Of a DNA stretch of 60,347 nt, positions 8,737 to 17,540 are shown in pieces (position 1 is the first letter of the stretch; the number at the start of each line of letters is the position of its first letter). The DNA is taken from positions 1-60,347 of the forward strand of contig DASRSD010000146.1 in assembly GCA_035656635.1 (NCBI GenBank), written 5' to 3'. The notes beneath the pieces were generated by a model, which had not been told where the DNA came from, did no database searches, and saw only the letters and a list, made by a program, of their open reading frames with translations. The position numbers and the translations under genes were made by a program. The stretch comes from Pirellulales bacterium (lineage in GTDB: Bacteria; Planctomycetota; Planctomycetia; Pirellulales; JADZDJ01).

Positions 8737-9220
8737 CAATCACGAAATGAGTTGTGCATCGTTTAAATCGCGGTTGAATGCCGTGCTCGATGCCCGGCGA
8801 TTACCACAATTGGATTTGCAATTGTGCGCCCATGTGCGGCGCTGCCCGTCATGCGAACACTTAATGACAACTCAAATGTTACTGCTGGAAGCGTTGCCCA
8901 GCACGCCCGCAAAACTTTCCGCAGATTTCGCCGTGAAAATTCTCCAGACGGCGGAAACCGAACGGCGACAGCAACATCGTTGGCGGGTGCGCGCCACGAG
9001 TATTCTAGCAATTGCAGCGGGTTTGATGATCGCCCTGGCCAGTTGGCGCGGCCCTGTCCTGACGCAAGGTTTGGCTAGCCATTCCAGTGCTTACCCGGCC
9101 ACGCAGCTTACCGCTGAAGTGGTTCGCCGAGTTGACCAAGTGGCCGCCGATTTCAAACCGGTCAGTGGTTCGGTCTACACGGCATTTAACGCCATCTGGC
9201 TGGCGAATCGGTTATTGTAA
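8717..9220 (+). CDS. Zinc-finger transmembrane anti-sigma factor
   Basis: 167 residues from GTG 8717, overlapping the ECF gene. The N-terminus holds a zf-HC2-like zinc-binding motif, HVRRCPSC (H-x3-C-x2-C), preceded by an earlier Cys. A single membrane segment follows near residues 93-112 (ILAIAAGLMIALASW), with a short extracytoplasmic tail. This is the layout of anti-sigma factors that hold an ECF factor at the membrane until a signal arrives. Its partner is almost certainly the sigma factor at 8170. Confidence 0.87.
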   Translation: MSQAEFSNHEMSCASFKSRLNAVLDARRLPQLDLQLCAHVRRCPSCEHLMTTQMLLLEALPSTPAKLSADFAVKILQTAETERRQQHRWRVRATSILAIAAGLMIALASWRGPVLTQGLASHSSAYPATQLTAEVVRRVDQVAADFKPVSGSVYTAFNAIWLANRLL

Positions 9221-9347
9221 AACCGTGCTCATAACTGCCACTCCGGGATCATTCTGTCGCTAATCGTCGAGACAATCCCCTGCATTTTCACTGCGTGGGA
9301 CCTTCTTCGGCTGCTCAGCCCCCCGCGACCGTTAAAATCGCCCGATT

Positions 9348-9377
9348 GGGAAAACCCATACAAAGCGATGGGTTCCC
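9348..9377. terminator. Stem-loop downstream of the anti-sigma gene
   Basis: GGGAAAACCCAT (9348-9359) pairs with ATGGGTTCCC (9368-9377) with a two-base bulge and an eight-base loop. There is no long T-run after it, so it may be a weak terminator or an mRNA stability hairpin. Confidence 0.4.
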
Positions 9378-9504
9378 TAAAACCCTATATTTTTCCCAGT
9401 CGTTGATTTTTCACAGCCGGACCCGCCGATTTTCATTCTCATCAGTAAAAGTCCTATAATTTCCGTGGCTTACGCCCCTTTCCCAGACCGCAAAGGCAAT
9501 TCAC

Positions 9505-9885
9505 GTGACCAAAACCAAATCCGCTGCCGTGATAGATTGCCGTGGAAGCGCCAAAGAACGTCGTCATGCCATCGAGCGCCGGGTTGAAAAAAAGCCTATC
9601 GCCATCGAACGTCGCAAGCTGGAACGCCGAGAGAAAGTGAATCGCCGTAGGCAAATCGATCCGACCACCTGTGAACGCGACTACTCGCAAGACGAAATTG
9701 AATTCATGCACGCTCTGGATCAGTACAAGCGGACCAGCGGCCGAATGTTTCCCACCTGCAGCGAAGTGCTGGAAGTGATCCGCGGCCTGGGCTACGCCAA
9801 ACTGAGCCTACCTGTCTCGAACGAAACCCAATTGCCGCTGAACGAAACGAATTCGCCCAGCAGCTTAAATTCGCTACAGATTTAA
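9505..9885 (+). CDS. Conserved small planctomycete protein, Arg-rich N-terminus
   Basis: 126 residues from GTG 9505. The first half is very basic ([26 protein letters not shown]), which would suit nucleic-acid binding. The second half carries [20 protein letters not shown] and [14 protein letters not shown], a segment I recognise from small uncharacterised planctomycete proteins. A perfect TATAAT lies at 9455-9460, about 45 bases upstream, with a poor -35. The function is unknown. Confidence 0.75.
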   Translation: MTKTKSAAVIDCRGSAKERRHAIERRVEKKPIAIERRKLERREKVNRRRQIDPTTCERDYSQDEIEFMHALDQYKRTSGRMFPTCSEVLEVIRGLGYAKLSLPVSNETQLPLNETNSPSSLNSLQI

Positions 9886-10121
9886 TTGCCGCTTGCATTG
9901 CTTGCGCTGCTAGTGCAACTTTGTGTTGCCGGAAGCATCGATTGCTGAGACGCGTGAATCGCCCGATTCTGCCCTTGCAGCATTGCCGACCGGAAACTAT
10001 CGTTGGCCCACTTTTCTCGGCCTGAGCCGCCGCTGCCGAAATGAATCTCGCGCCGGCCCGTTCATGCCACCCAGGGGCTGTTCAGCCATTGTTTTAACTT
10101 CAGCGGAAGGAGCCGCAAACC

Positions 10122-10892
10122 GTGAACTCTGCGCGCTTCAATCATCGCGTCGTCGGTCGGCACATTGTTCGATGCCGATACTTACCAATTCCAGCAGCAG
10201 TACTTGCAGGGCTATTCGTCAGCGCCATGTCCGGTTGCGGCTGGATGTCGGCCGGCGAAAACTCTGAAGGCGTGCGGCTGTTTCAAACGGGAAACTATGA
10301 TGGGGCGGCTAGCGATTTTCGCGAAGCGATGCAAAACGATCCCAATAATCCCAACAGTTACTACAACCTGGCGGCATATTATCATCGCCAAGGCAAGCTG
10401 CTACAGAAACCAACGGATACCGCCCAGGCCGAAAGCTATTACCGCCAATGTTTGGACCACAATCCGAACCACGTCGAGTGCCGCCGCGGACTGGCTGTAC
10501 TGTTGGTCGAGCAAGGACGCTCCGAGGAAGCTTTTAAAATGCTCGAAGATTGGTCCACCGAAAACCCGACGTTGGCCGCTCCGAAAATCGAGTTGGCCCG
10601 CATGTTTGAAGAGTTTGGCGATAAGAAATCGGCCACGGAATATCTCACCGCCGCGCTGACTGTTTCGCCGAACGACCCCCGTGCTTTGGCCGCGCTGGGC
10701 CGGTTGCGGGAAGACTCTGGCGACGTAAACCAGGCGCTGGCCAACTATCAGCGGGCTTTAATGGTCGATCGAAACCAGCCGGAGCTAGCTCAACGAGTGA
10801 ACGCCTTGCAAGCCGCCGGCGTCACTGGCGCGCCCTATCAAACTGCCGGCGGCACTCGCTTGGTTGCCGCCCCCGATGCAACATTCCGGTAA
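10122..10892 (+). CDS. TPR-repeat lipoprotein
   Basis: 256 residues from GTG 10122. The N-terminus has a basic stretch, a hydrophobic core and a lipobox-like MSGCGW, so Cys39 is the likely lipidation site. After it come several tetratricopeptide repeats (residues about 50-235; for example LFQTGNYDGAASDFREAMQ and LANYQRALMVDRNQPE). It probably acts as an envelope scaffold. The 3' end converges with the SDR gene only 12 bases away. Confidence 0.85.
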   Translation: MNSARFNHRVVGRHIVRCRYLPIPAAVLAGLFVSAMSGCGWMSAGENSEGVRLFQTGNYDGAASDFREAMQNDPNNPNSYYNLAAYYHRQGKLLQKPTDTAQAESYYRQCLDHNPNHVECRRGLAVLLVEQGRSEEAFKMLEDWSTENPTLAAPKIELARMFEEFGDKKSATEYLTAALTVSPNDPRALAALGRLREDSGDVNQALANYQRALMVDRNQPELAQRVNALQAAGVTGAPYQTAGGTRLVAAPDATFR

Positions 10893-10904
10893 TTGGCCGA
10901 AGTA

Positions 10905-11798
10905 TTACGCTGCGGCCTTTTCCGATGTTATTGCGTTGTCCAACTGCGGCAAATCAAACTGCGGCGGGAGTTCCACAGCACTGCTATCGGCCGCCACGGG
11001 ACGCTTTTTACGGCTGACATGATTCAGCCCATCAAGGAGCGCAGGTGAAATTCGCTTCAACGCGTACAGCAAGCGAGCCAGTGGCGTTACTAATACCATC
11101 CGCTTGTTTCGTTTGATTGCCCACACGCCCCGCCGCGCCACGTATTCCGGCGAAGCACACAGCCAGGCGGGCGGGTTCGGCACGGTTTGGCCGCCGTTGC
11201 GCCCGCTGATCGCGCGATTGTACAAATTGCTACTGACCGGGCCAGGACACAAATTGGTAACACCAATGCCACGTCGATTATATTCGGCTCGCAGCGCTTC
11301 GGTGAAACCGGTCAATCCGAATTTGCTGGTGTGATACGCGTTGAATCGGCCGCCGGCCACAATTCCAGAAATACTACACACATTCAAAATGTGCGCGCCG
11401 TTTCGCGCCAGCAGCGTAGGCAATAATTCCCGAGTGATATGCAGCGGCGCCAATAGGTTAATGGCCATGAGCCAATCCCATTGTGTGCCCGTCATTTTTT
11501 CCGTCGGCCCATAATAGGCTACGCCCGCGTTATTCACCAGCAAATCAATGTATTTCCAGCGGGCCAGCAAATCGGCAATGGCGGCTGAAATTTGTGTGGG
11601 CTGCGACAAATCGCACGGCCGACCGACCGCCACGACGCCAGCCAGCCGACATTCCCCGACAACGGTTTGCAATCCTGCCACGTCAACATCAAGCAGATAC
11701 AAATGCACGCCTTCTTCTGCCAGTCGCAGCGCCAGTGCCCGGCCAATGCCGGAGGCTGCGCCAGTGAGCAAGCAACGCTTTCCTTTAAGATGCTTCAT
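10905..11798 (-). CDS. Short-chain dehydrogenase/reductase
   Basis: 297-residue classical SDR. The cofactor motif TGAASGIG lies near residue 13, LVNNAGVAYYG near 87 and the catalytic YHTSK with its upstream Ser near 155. A C-terminal extension of about 50 residues is hydrophilic. The substrate is unknown. It lies 41 bases downstream of a second SDR gene on the same strand, so the two may form an operon; they share the fold but are clearly diverged. Confidence 0.9.
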   Translation of the reverse strand: MKHLKGKRCLLTGAASGIGRALALRLAEEGVHLYLLDVDVAGLQTVVGECRLAGVVAVGRPCDLSQPTQISAAIADLLARWKYIDLLVNNAGVAYYGPTEKMTGTQWDWLMAINLLAPLHITRELLPTLLARNGAHILNVCSISGIVAGGRFNAYHTSKFGLTGFTEALRAEYNRRGIGVTNLCPGPVSSNLYNRAISGRNGGQTVPNPPAWLCASPEYVARRGVWAIKRNKRMVLVTPLARLLYALKRISPALLDGLNHVSRKKRPVAADSSAVELPPQFDLPQLDNAITSEKAAA

Positions 11799-11839
11799 AT
11801 GCTGCTCCCTAGTTTATCTGCTCCCATTTTGATTGGCGT

Positions 11840-12670
11840 TTATTTGCGTTCATCCGCATTTCGTTCGTCATGTGTTTGTGCTCGGTTTTTTTCGCCCACC
11901 GACATAGCCGAAATGGCCGATGCCAGACGCCGTGGTAAAAATCGCACCACTAGCCCGTTGATTTGATAAAACAGCCCCGGCGTAATCAGCAGCTTGCCGC
12001 GAAACATTCCGTTCACAGCTTTACGGGCTGCATAATGTAGCGGGAGCGTGGTGATTTTCATTAGCAAGGTGCGCTCGTGATGAGCCACGTCGTGAAATTC
12101 CGTCGACATGAATCCGGGGGCCACTACGCTAATACTAACTCCAGTTTTGCGCAGCTCATGCTGCAGACCTTGCGCCATCGCGACCAAAAAAGCTTTTGCT
12201 CCGGAGTAAATGCTGTAGCGCGGGATAGGCTGTAATGCCGCAAATGACGACACCTGCAAAATTCGCCCGCCGCCTTGCCGCACCATCACCTGGGCATACA
12301 GGCGAGTGAGCACGATCGCTGCGGTCACATCGACCGCAATCATTTCTTCAATTTGCTGAACACTTTGATCCAAAAACGGTCCGAAATGTCCTACGCCCGC
12401 ATTGTTCACCAGAATGTCGATTTGCAAACCGGCGGCTTGCACTTCGTCGAACAATTGTTGTGGCCCATTGGCCATCGAGAGATCGGCGGCAAACACGGCA
12501 ACCGGTACGTCGTGCTTTTGCTGCAATTCGTCGGCTAAAGCTCGTAAGCGGTCCCGCCGGCGAGCTGCCAACACCAGATGAACGCCACGCTCGGCCAAAA
12601 CCCGGGCGATTTCTGCGCCAAATCCGCTGCTAGCGCCTGTTACCAAGGCGCGCTGTTTTGCGGCATCCAT
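11840..12670 (-). CDS. Short-chain dehydrogenase/reductase
   Basis: 276-residue classical SDR with TGASSGFG (about 12-19), ILVNNAGVGHFG near 87 and YSGAK as the catalytic Tyr-Lys pair. The segment near the end (LLITPGLFYQINGLVVRFLPRR) resembles membrane-associated SDRs of the YqjQ/DltE type. A GAGGAG ribosome-binding site precedes the ATG. The last residues (HDERNADERK) are encoded by a GCGTTTATTTGCGTTCAT-like repeat at about 11835-11862, also seen at 39493-39597. Confidence 0.9.
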   Translation of the reverse strand: MDAAKQRALVTGASSGFGAEIARVLAERGVHLVLAARRRDRLRALADELQQKHDVPVAVFAADLSMANGPQQLFDEVQAAGLQIDILVNNAGVGHFGPFLDQSVQQIEEMIAVDVTAAIVLTRLYAQVMVRQGGGRILQVSSFAALQPIPRYSIYSGAKAFLVAMAQGLQHELRKTGVSISVVAPGFMSTEFHDVAHHERTLLMKITTLPLHYAARKAVNGMFRGKLLITPGLFYQINGLVVRFLPRRLASAISAMSVGEKNRAQTHDERNADERK

Positions 12671-12884
12671 GCCTTCTTTTCTCCTCGTAGAGGAGTCAAA
12701 CTATCACAATTCCACCGCTTAAGTCACTTCCAGCTTCTAGCCCAGACAGCGAACCGGGACGAGTGTGTGCTGTCATGGCGTTAGCGTCCTTGACCACTTT
12801 GCCCTAGCGTCGTATTCTGCGAGATTCACTAACGAACAAGCTACGAGGAGCGGCGCGACTTGACCGCTCGCAGATATATTAACC

Positions 12885-13979
12885 ATGACCGACCGCGTTT
12901 TTAATTTTTCCCCGGGTCCGGCTGTTTTGCCGCGAAGCGTGTTGGAGCACGCTCAGCAGGAGCTGTTGGCATTGCCAGGCGTGGGAATGTCCATTCTCGA
13001 AATCAGCCATCGTAGCAAGGCCTTCGACGCCATTTTGGCCGAAGCAACACAGGGCCTGCGTGATTTGTTGGCCGTGCCCGAAGGCTACCACATTCTGTTT
13101 TTGCAAGGCGGAGCCAGTTTACAGTTCTACATGGTGGCGCTGAACTTCTTGCGAAGCAGCGGGAAACGGGCGGATTACGTCCTCACAGGCGCGTGGGGCA
13201 AAAAGGCCTTGGAGGAAGCGCGGCGTGAAGGGGAAACGCACGTCGCCTGGGACGGCAAGGCAACCAATTATGATCGCTTGCCAAAGACCGCCGATCTGAA
13301 ATTCACTACAAATGCCGCGTATGTTCACTATACCGATAACGAAACGATTCAAGGCGTGGAATTTCCGACGGTGCCTGAAATAGGTAACGCACCCTTGGTA
13401 TGCGATGCCTCCAGCAATTTTCTTAGTCGACCAGTGCCCATAAACCGTCTCGGTTTGTTGTACGCATGCGCCCAGAAGAATGCCGGGCCGTCGGGAGTGA
13501 CCGTTGTCATTATTCGCGACGAAGTTATGCAACGCGCCGCCGCGAATTTGCCCCCAATGCTCGATTATCGTCAATATGCCGCCAACGAATCGCGATACAA
13601 CACGCCGCCCACTTTCGGCATCTATGTGGTGATGCTCATCTGCCGCTGGCTAAAGAGTGAGATCGGTGGGCTGGCCAAAATGCAGGAGCTTAATAAATCA
13701 AAGGCTACGCTGTTGTACGACGTGCTCGACAAGCATCCGAAGTTTTTTCAAGGGCATGCCCAACCCGATTGCCGCTCGCTCATGAATGTCACGTTTCGCC
13801 TGCCAAACGAGGAACTCGAAAAGGCGTTTCTCGAGGGTGCGAAACAACACAAATTGATCGACTTGAAAGGTCACCGTTCGGTCGGCGGCATTCGGGCTTC
13901 CATATACAACGCCATGCCACGGGAAGGTGTGGAAACACTACGGCAATACATGCTCGATTTTGCAAAGCAGCGCGGCTGA
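12885..13979 (+). CDS. serC: Phosphoserine aminotransferase
   Basis: Converts 3-phosphohydroxypyruvate and glutamate to phosphoserine and 2-oxoglutarate. The 364-residue length is typical. Visible features are NFSPGPAVLP at the N-terminus, the FLQGGASLQF phosphate-binding segment and the PLP lysine, Lys198, in AQKNAGPSG. The C-terminus has HRSVGGIRASIYNAMP. serA follows 127 bases downstream on the same strand, so the first two steps of serine synthesis sit together. Confidence 0.96.
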   Translation: MTDRVFNFSPGPAVLPRSVLEHAQQELLALPGVGMSILEISHRSKAFDAILAEATQGLRDLLAVPEGYHILFLQGGASLQFYMVALNFLRSSGKRADYVLTGAWGKKALEEARREGETHVAWDGKATNYDRLPKTADLKFTTNAAYVHYTDNETIQGVEFPTVPEIGNAPLVCDASSNFLSRPVPINRLGLLYACAQKNAGPSGVTVVIIRDEVMQRAAANLPPMLDYRQYAANESRYNTPPTFGIYVVMLICRWLKSEIGGLAKMQELNKSKATLLYDVLDKHPKFFQGHAQPDCRSLMNVTFRLPNEELEKAFLEGAKQHKLIDLKGHRSVGGIRASIYNAMPREGVETLRQYMLDFAKQRG

Positions 13980-14106
13980 ATTTCCGATCGCAGTGTTCGC
14001 TGGCCGGCTCGCAGCTAACCGCAAGACAGAGCAACGTTTTGAGCAAGACCACTGCCCATACACAACTCACTAATCAATCACGTACTAGTTACCTGCCCTT
14101 ACCCTC

Positions 14107-15735
14107 ATGCCGCGCATTGTCGTTCTCGATACGCTCAGCCCAGATGGCCTCAAACTGCTGGAAGAGGCTCGGCCCCGGGGCATTGAATATCAAGTCCGCA
14201 CGGGACTAAAAGGGGGTGGCTTACGCGAAACGCTGGCCGAATTTGAGGGGGCCATCTGCCGCAGTGGAGTGAAAATTACCGCCGATGCACTGGCGGGCAA
14301 CCATCGGCTTAAGGCCATTGTTCGTGCCGGAGTCGGGACGGATAACATCAACAAGGAAGCGGCAACGCGCCTGGGCATCGTGGTGATGAACACTCCGGCC
14401 GGTAACACGCTGAGCACGGCCGAGCACACTTGGGCGCTGATGCTGGCTTTGTCTCGCAATGTGGCCCCCGCCTACCAAAGCCTGATCGAACATCGGTGGG
14501 ATCGCAACAAATACATGGGGACGCAACTGGCTGAAAAAACACTCGGTGTTGTCGGCCTGGGCCGCATCGGGCAGGCCGTAGCCAAGCGCGCCCGGGCGTT
14601 TGAAATGCGCGTGCTGGGATACGATCCATTTCTGAACAAAGATCGCGCCGCAGAAATGGGGGTCGAGCCGGTCGAAAGCATTCGCAAAATGTTGCCGCAG
14701 GTCGATTACCTCACGGTGCACACGCCATTGACCGAGGAGACCACAGGCATCGTCAATGCCGAAACGTTGCCACTGCTGCGCACTGGAGTGCGGCTCATCA
14801 ACTGTGCACGCGGTGGTATCTATGACGAAGCAGCTCTTCTCGAAGGTTTAAAAACCGGCCGCATTGCCGGCGTTGCGCTGGACGTATACGCCGAAGAGCC
14901 TTGCACGAATAGCCCGCTATTCGGAATGCCGGGGGTGCTGTGCACACCTCATTTGGGCGCCAGCACGGAAGAAGCGCAAACCCAAGTGGCCGTGGAAGGC
15001 GTGGGATTGCTCGTGGATTTCCTGACCACCGGAGCTATCCGTCATGCCGTAAACATGAGCCCGCTGGACCCAAAAACGCTCGAAGGCTTGCGGGGTCATC
15101 TCGACGTTGCATTTCGCTTGGGGAGACTGTTGGCGCAATTGGTACGCGGTAGTCCCAAGCGATGTGAAATTCATTATCGCGGCGAAATTGCCGAAAAGAA
15201 CACAAAGTTGCTAAGCGCCGCCTTTGCATGTGGGCTACTCGAATCGGCGCTGGTCGAAGATGTGAACATTGTCAATTCCGAAGTGCTGCTGCGTGAGCGG
15301 GGGATCGAGCTAGTTGAGCAATTGCGCCAAGATCGCGGCGCGTTTAATTCGCTCATTAGCGCTCAAGTGACCACCGATAGCGAAACTCGTCGAGCCGCTG
15401 CCACCCTCTTCGGCAATAACATGCCGCGATTGGTCCAAATTGACGAGCATCGCCTGGAAGCATATCTGGATGGCGTATTATTGGTGTTTACCCATACAGA
15501 TGTGCCCGGAATTATCGGCCGAGTAGGCACCATTTTTGGACAACACCACGTGAACATCGCCCAAATGGCAGTTGGCCGCGGCGCCCCTGGCGGGTCGGCG
15601 ACAGGTATCTTGAACCTTGACGGTGAACCTCCGCCCGTGGCATTGGCCGCTGTTCGGTCCTCTCCGGACATCAAAACAGCCACGGTCGTACAGCTTCCCT
15701 CCGCGGGAAAACTGCCAGGTTGGCTACAAGGGTAA
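14107..15735 (+). CDS. serA: D-3-phosphoglycerate dehydrogenase (long form)
   Basis: First step of serine biosynthesis. The 542-residue form carries a catalytic/NAD domain (GLGRIGQAVAKRA near residue 152, CARGGIYDEAALLEG near 235, HLGASTEEAQTQVA near 280), an ASB-type intervening domain (about 310-450) and a C-terminal ACT domain (about 460-535; LLVFTHTDVPGIIGRVG) that in homologues senses serine. It lies downstream of serC. Confidence 0.95.
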   Translation: MPRIVVLDTLSPDGLKLLEEARPRGIEYQVRTGLKGGGLRETLAEFEGAICRSGVKITADALAGNHRLKAIVRAGVGTDNINKEAATRLGIVVMNTPAGNTLSTAEHTWALMLALSRNVAPAYQSLIEHRWDRNKYMGTQLAEKTLGVVGLGRIGQAVAKRARAFEMRVLGYDPFLNKDRAAEMGVEPVESIRKMLPQVDYLTVHTPLTEETTGIVNAETLPLLRTGVRLINCARGGIYDEAALLEGLKTGRIAGVALDVYAEEPCTNSPLFGMPGVLCTPHLGASTEEAQTQVAVEGVGLLVDFLTTGAIRHAVNMSPLDPKTLEGLRGHLDVAFRLGRLLAQLVRGSPKRCEIHYRGEIAEKNTKLLSAAFACGLLESALVEDVNIVNSEVLLRERGIELVEQLRQDRGAFNSLISAQVTTDSETRRAAATLFGNNMPRLVQIDEHRLEAYLDGVLLVFTHTDVPGIIGRVGTIFGQHHVNIAQMAVGRGAPGGSATGILNLDGEPPPVALAAVRSSPDIKTATVVQLPSAGKLPGWLQG

Positions 15736-15854
15736 GGCGTTGCTATTCGCGGCTCTTGGCCGCCTGCAACCGCCGTCAAATCCCCTACGGTCGCACCTTT
15801 CTCGCTTATTTTTGCAGATTCTGCAAACGTCAAAACTTCACAATTCCGTGAATC

Positions 15855-16217
15855 GTGGCCGATATTTTCTTAGCCGGCTTGGTACAAACACCTGGGCCGG
15901 CTCACTCTTTGTTTCCCACCTTCCAGCTAAATCCTTCCAGCACCGCCGTGGACATTATGCCGTCAGCCGATCTTTCTTTCGAAGCGCGCCAGCGCGAAGA
16001 GCAACTTGCCGAGCAATTCGAAGAACGGGTGTCCAACGCGCTGCGACAAAACCCGCACTTACATACGCGCAACTTGCGGTTTGAGGCCAGCGAAGGCCGC
16101 GTAACGTTGAAAGGGCAAGTCAGTTCCTGGTATCAAAAGCAAATGGCCCAGGAAACGCTATTCCGGCTGGACGGCATTGACCGAGTCGAGAATCAACTTG
16201 AAGTCAATTGGGTTTAA
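15855..16217 (+). CDS. BON-domain protein
   Basis: 120 residues from GTG 15855, or 86 from ATG 15957; neither start has a strong ribosome-binding site, and only the part after 15957 has recognisable homology. The BON-like domain covers the C-terminal half: FEERVSNALRQNP, LRFEASEGRVTLKGQV and a closing IDRVENQLEV. BON domains are thought to bind phospholipid or act in envelope proteins such as OsmY. There is no signal peptide. Confidence 0.75.
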   Translation: MADIFLAGLVQTPGPAHSLFPTFQLNPSSTAVDIMPSADLSFEARQREEQLAEQFEERVSNALRQNPHLHTRNLRFEASEGRVTLKGQVSSWYQKQMAQETLFRLDGIDRVENQLEVNWV

Positions 16218-16273
16218 TTCTTGCCGAGCTGTCACTTTTGTCCGCAGCTCCTAGCATCTGGGTCGCTGAGCAA

Positions 16274-16660
16274 TTACCTCGGCTGTATTGGCCGATGAGT
16301 CCCCATCACAGCATCGCTGCGACTGTCGTAATTGGGCAAACAGCCATCCAAACGGCAAGTGTGTAGCATTTGCTGATTTACCGGAGACAATTGGCACAAC
16401 CGCAGCATGCCGCCGTGCGAATGCACGCGCTTGGAGAGGAGAACCATCTGTGCAATCAGGCAACTTTGCAAATGCTCGATACGATCTAGTTCCAGCACGA
16501 GCCGGTATGTAAAGCTTTGCTCTAGGATCGACCACACCCTCTCTGCCAATAAATGCTCCTCGGTCCCACCTTCGTAGGCGGGCTGAAGTCGAACAAACAT
16601 CCAGTCCGGGCCGCGCTCCACCTCAAAATCCCACCCTGTAACAGCTTGCACGGTGAACAT
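16274..16660 (-). CDS. STAS-domain protein (anti-anti-sigma-like)
   Basis: 128 residues from the ATG at 16660, chosen because GGGAGGT lies seven bases upstream; the frame is open to 16966, but that part does not look like protein. The core LVLELDRIEHLQSCLIAQMV has the strand-helix pattern of STAS domains, with a Ser where many family members are phosphorylated. Such proteins work in partner-switching control of sigma factors or in signalling complexes. No cognate kinase is adjacent. Confidence 0.75.
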   Translation of the reverse strand: MFTVQAVTGWDFEVERGPDWMFVRLQPAYEGGTEEHLLAERVWSILEQSFTYRLVLELDRIEHLQSCLIAQMVLLSKRVHSHGGMLRLCQLSPVNQQMLHTCRLDGCLPNYDSRSDAVMGTHRPIQPR

Positions 16661-16984
16661 ACAGAATACCTCCCTTCCGCCGAAAGAGGTTTGCCTAACC
16701 ATTAGTCGCCGAAAATTCATCATAAGCATTTCTGATGGCGATGCAACATGTGGCGCTACGATGGTAGGAAAAACCGGCCGAACCTCCTCCGCACACTTAA
16801 AGGGCAGTTCTCTCCTGGGCAATTGTGGTTCACCCTGCCGCCCCTTTGCAGCCCTCACTTCATCGGCGATACTTACGCTTCTTTCCGTATTACGGCCATT
16901 CGACTTAGACGTCTCAGCTGGCCTGCTAGCAACCGCTGACAGCTTTTTCACCAACATTACTCCCATTCCTTAGTGAGGCCCATC
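16661..16984. other. Divergent intergenic region, STAS gene and tpx
   Basis: 324 bases between two divergent starts. Apart from the STAS ribosome-binding site at its left end and the TGAGG before tpx at its right end, I see no convincing gene or structure. An ORF covering it on the minus strand is treated as a chance extension. Confidence 0.4.
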
Positions 16985-17503
16985 ATGGCACGTTCCGGAG
17001 CAGTCACATTCAAAGGCAATCCTCTGACCTTAGTCGGTGAGGCAGTGAAAGTTGGCTCGCCGGCACCCGATTTTACCATTCACTACTTTGACGGCAGCCT
17101 CAAGACCATCAAACTTGCCGATCTCAAAGGCAAGCCCACCTTACTAAGCGTCGTGCCATCGCTCGATACCGGCGTGTGTGCCACCCAAACCAAAAAGTTC
17201 AACGAACAGTTGGGATCTCTGGGTGACCGCATTAATGCCGTCACCGTCAGCCTTGATTTGCCCTTTGCCCAAAATCGTTTCTGCGGGGCCGAGAGCATTA
17301 AGAACATGCGCGTCGGCAGCGACTACCAAGACCGTTCCTTCGGCAAGAACTGGGGCATGCTGATCGACGAGTTGAAAATCCTCGCCCGCGGCGTCTTCGT
17401 GCTCGACAAAGATGGCAAGGTCGTCTACGAACAGTTAGTAAAAGAAGTCACCACCGAACCCGATTATTCCAGCGCCCTGGCGGCCCTCAAATCGCAGTTG
17501 TAA
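16985..17503 (+). CDS. tpx: Thiol peroxidase (atypical 2-Cys peroxiredoxin)
   Basis: Reduces hydrogen peroxide and organic peroxides using thioredoxin. 172 residues from ATG 16985 (TGAGG six bases upstream; a GTG at 16973 is less likely) against about 168 in E. coli. The peroxidatic Cys65 is in SLDTGVCATQT and the resolving Cys100 in NRFCGAESI, both in the expected context. It is cytoplasmic or periplasmic; no signal peptide is seen. Confidence 0.95.
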   Translation: MARSGAVTFKGNPLTLVGEAVKVGSPAPDFTIHYFDGSLKTIKLADLKGKPTLLSVVPSLDTGVCATQTKKFNEQLGSLGDRINAVTVSLDLPFAQNRFCGAESIKNMRVGSDYQDRSFGKNWGMLIDELKILARGVFVLDKDGKVVYEQLVKEVTTEPDYSSALAALKSQL

Positions 17504-17540
17504 TTTACGGGTTGGTCATCGCGAGCAGAACACTAGGTGT

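Noticed and set aside
16661-16966. N-terminal extension of the STAS gene
   Set aside because: A strong ribosome-binding site precedes the internal ATG at 16660, and the extension has no domain-like pattern.
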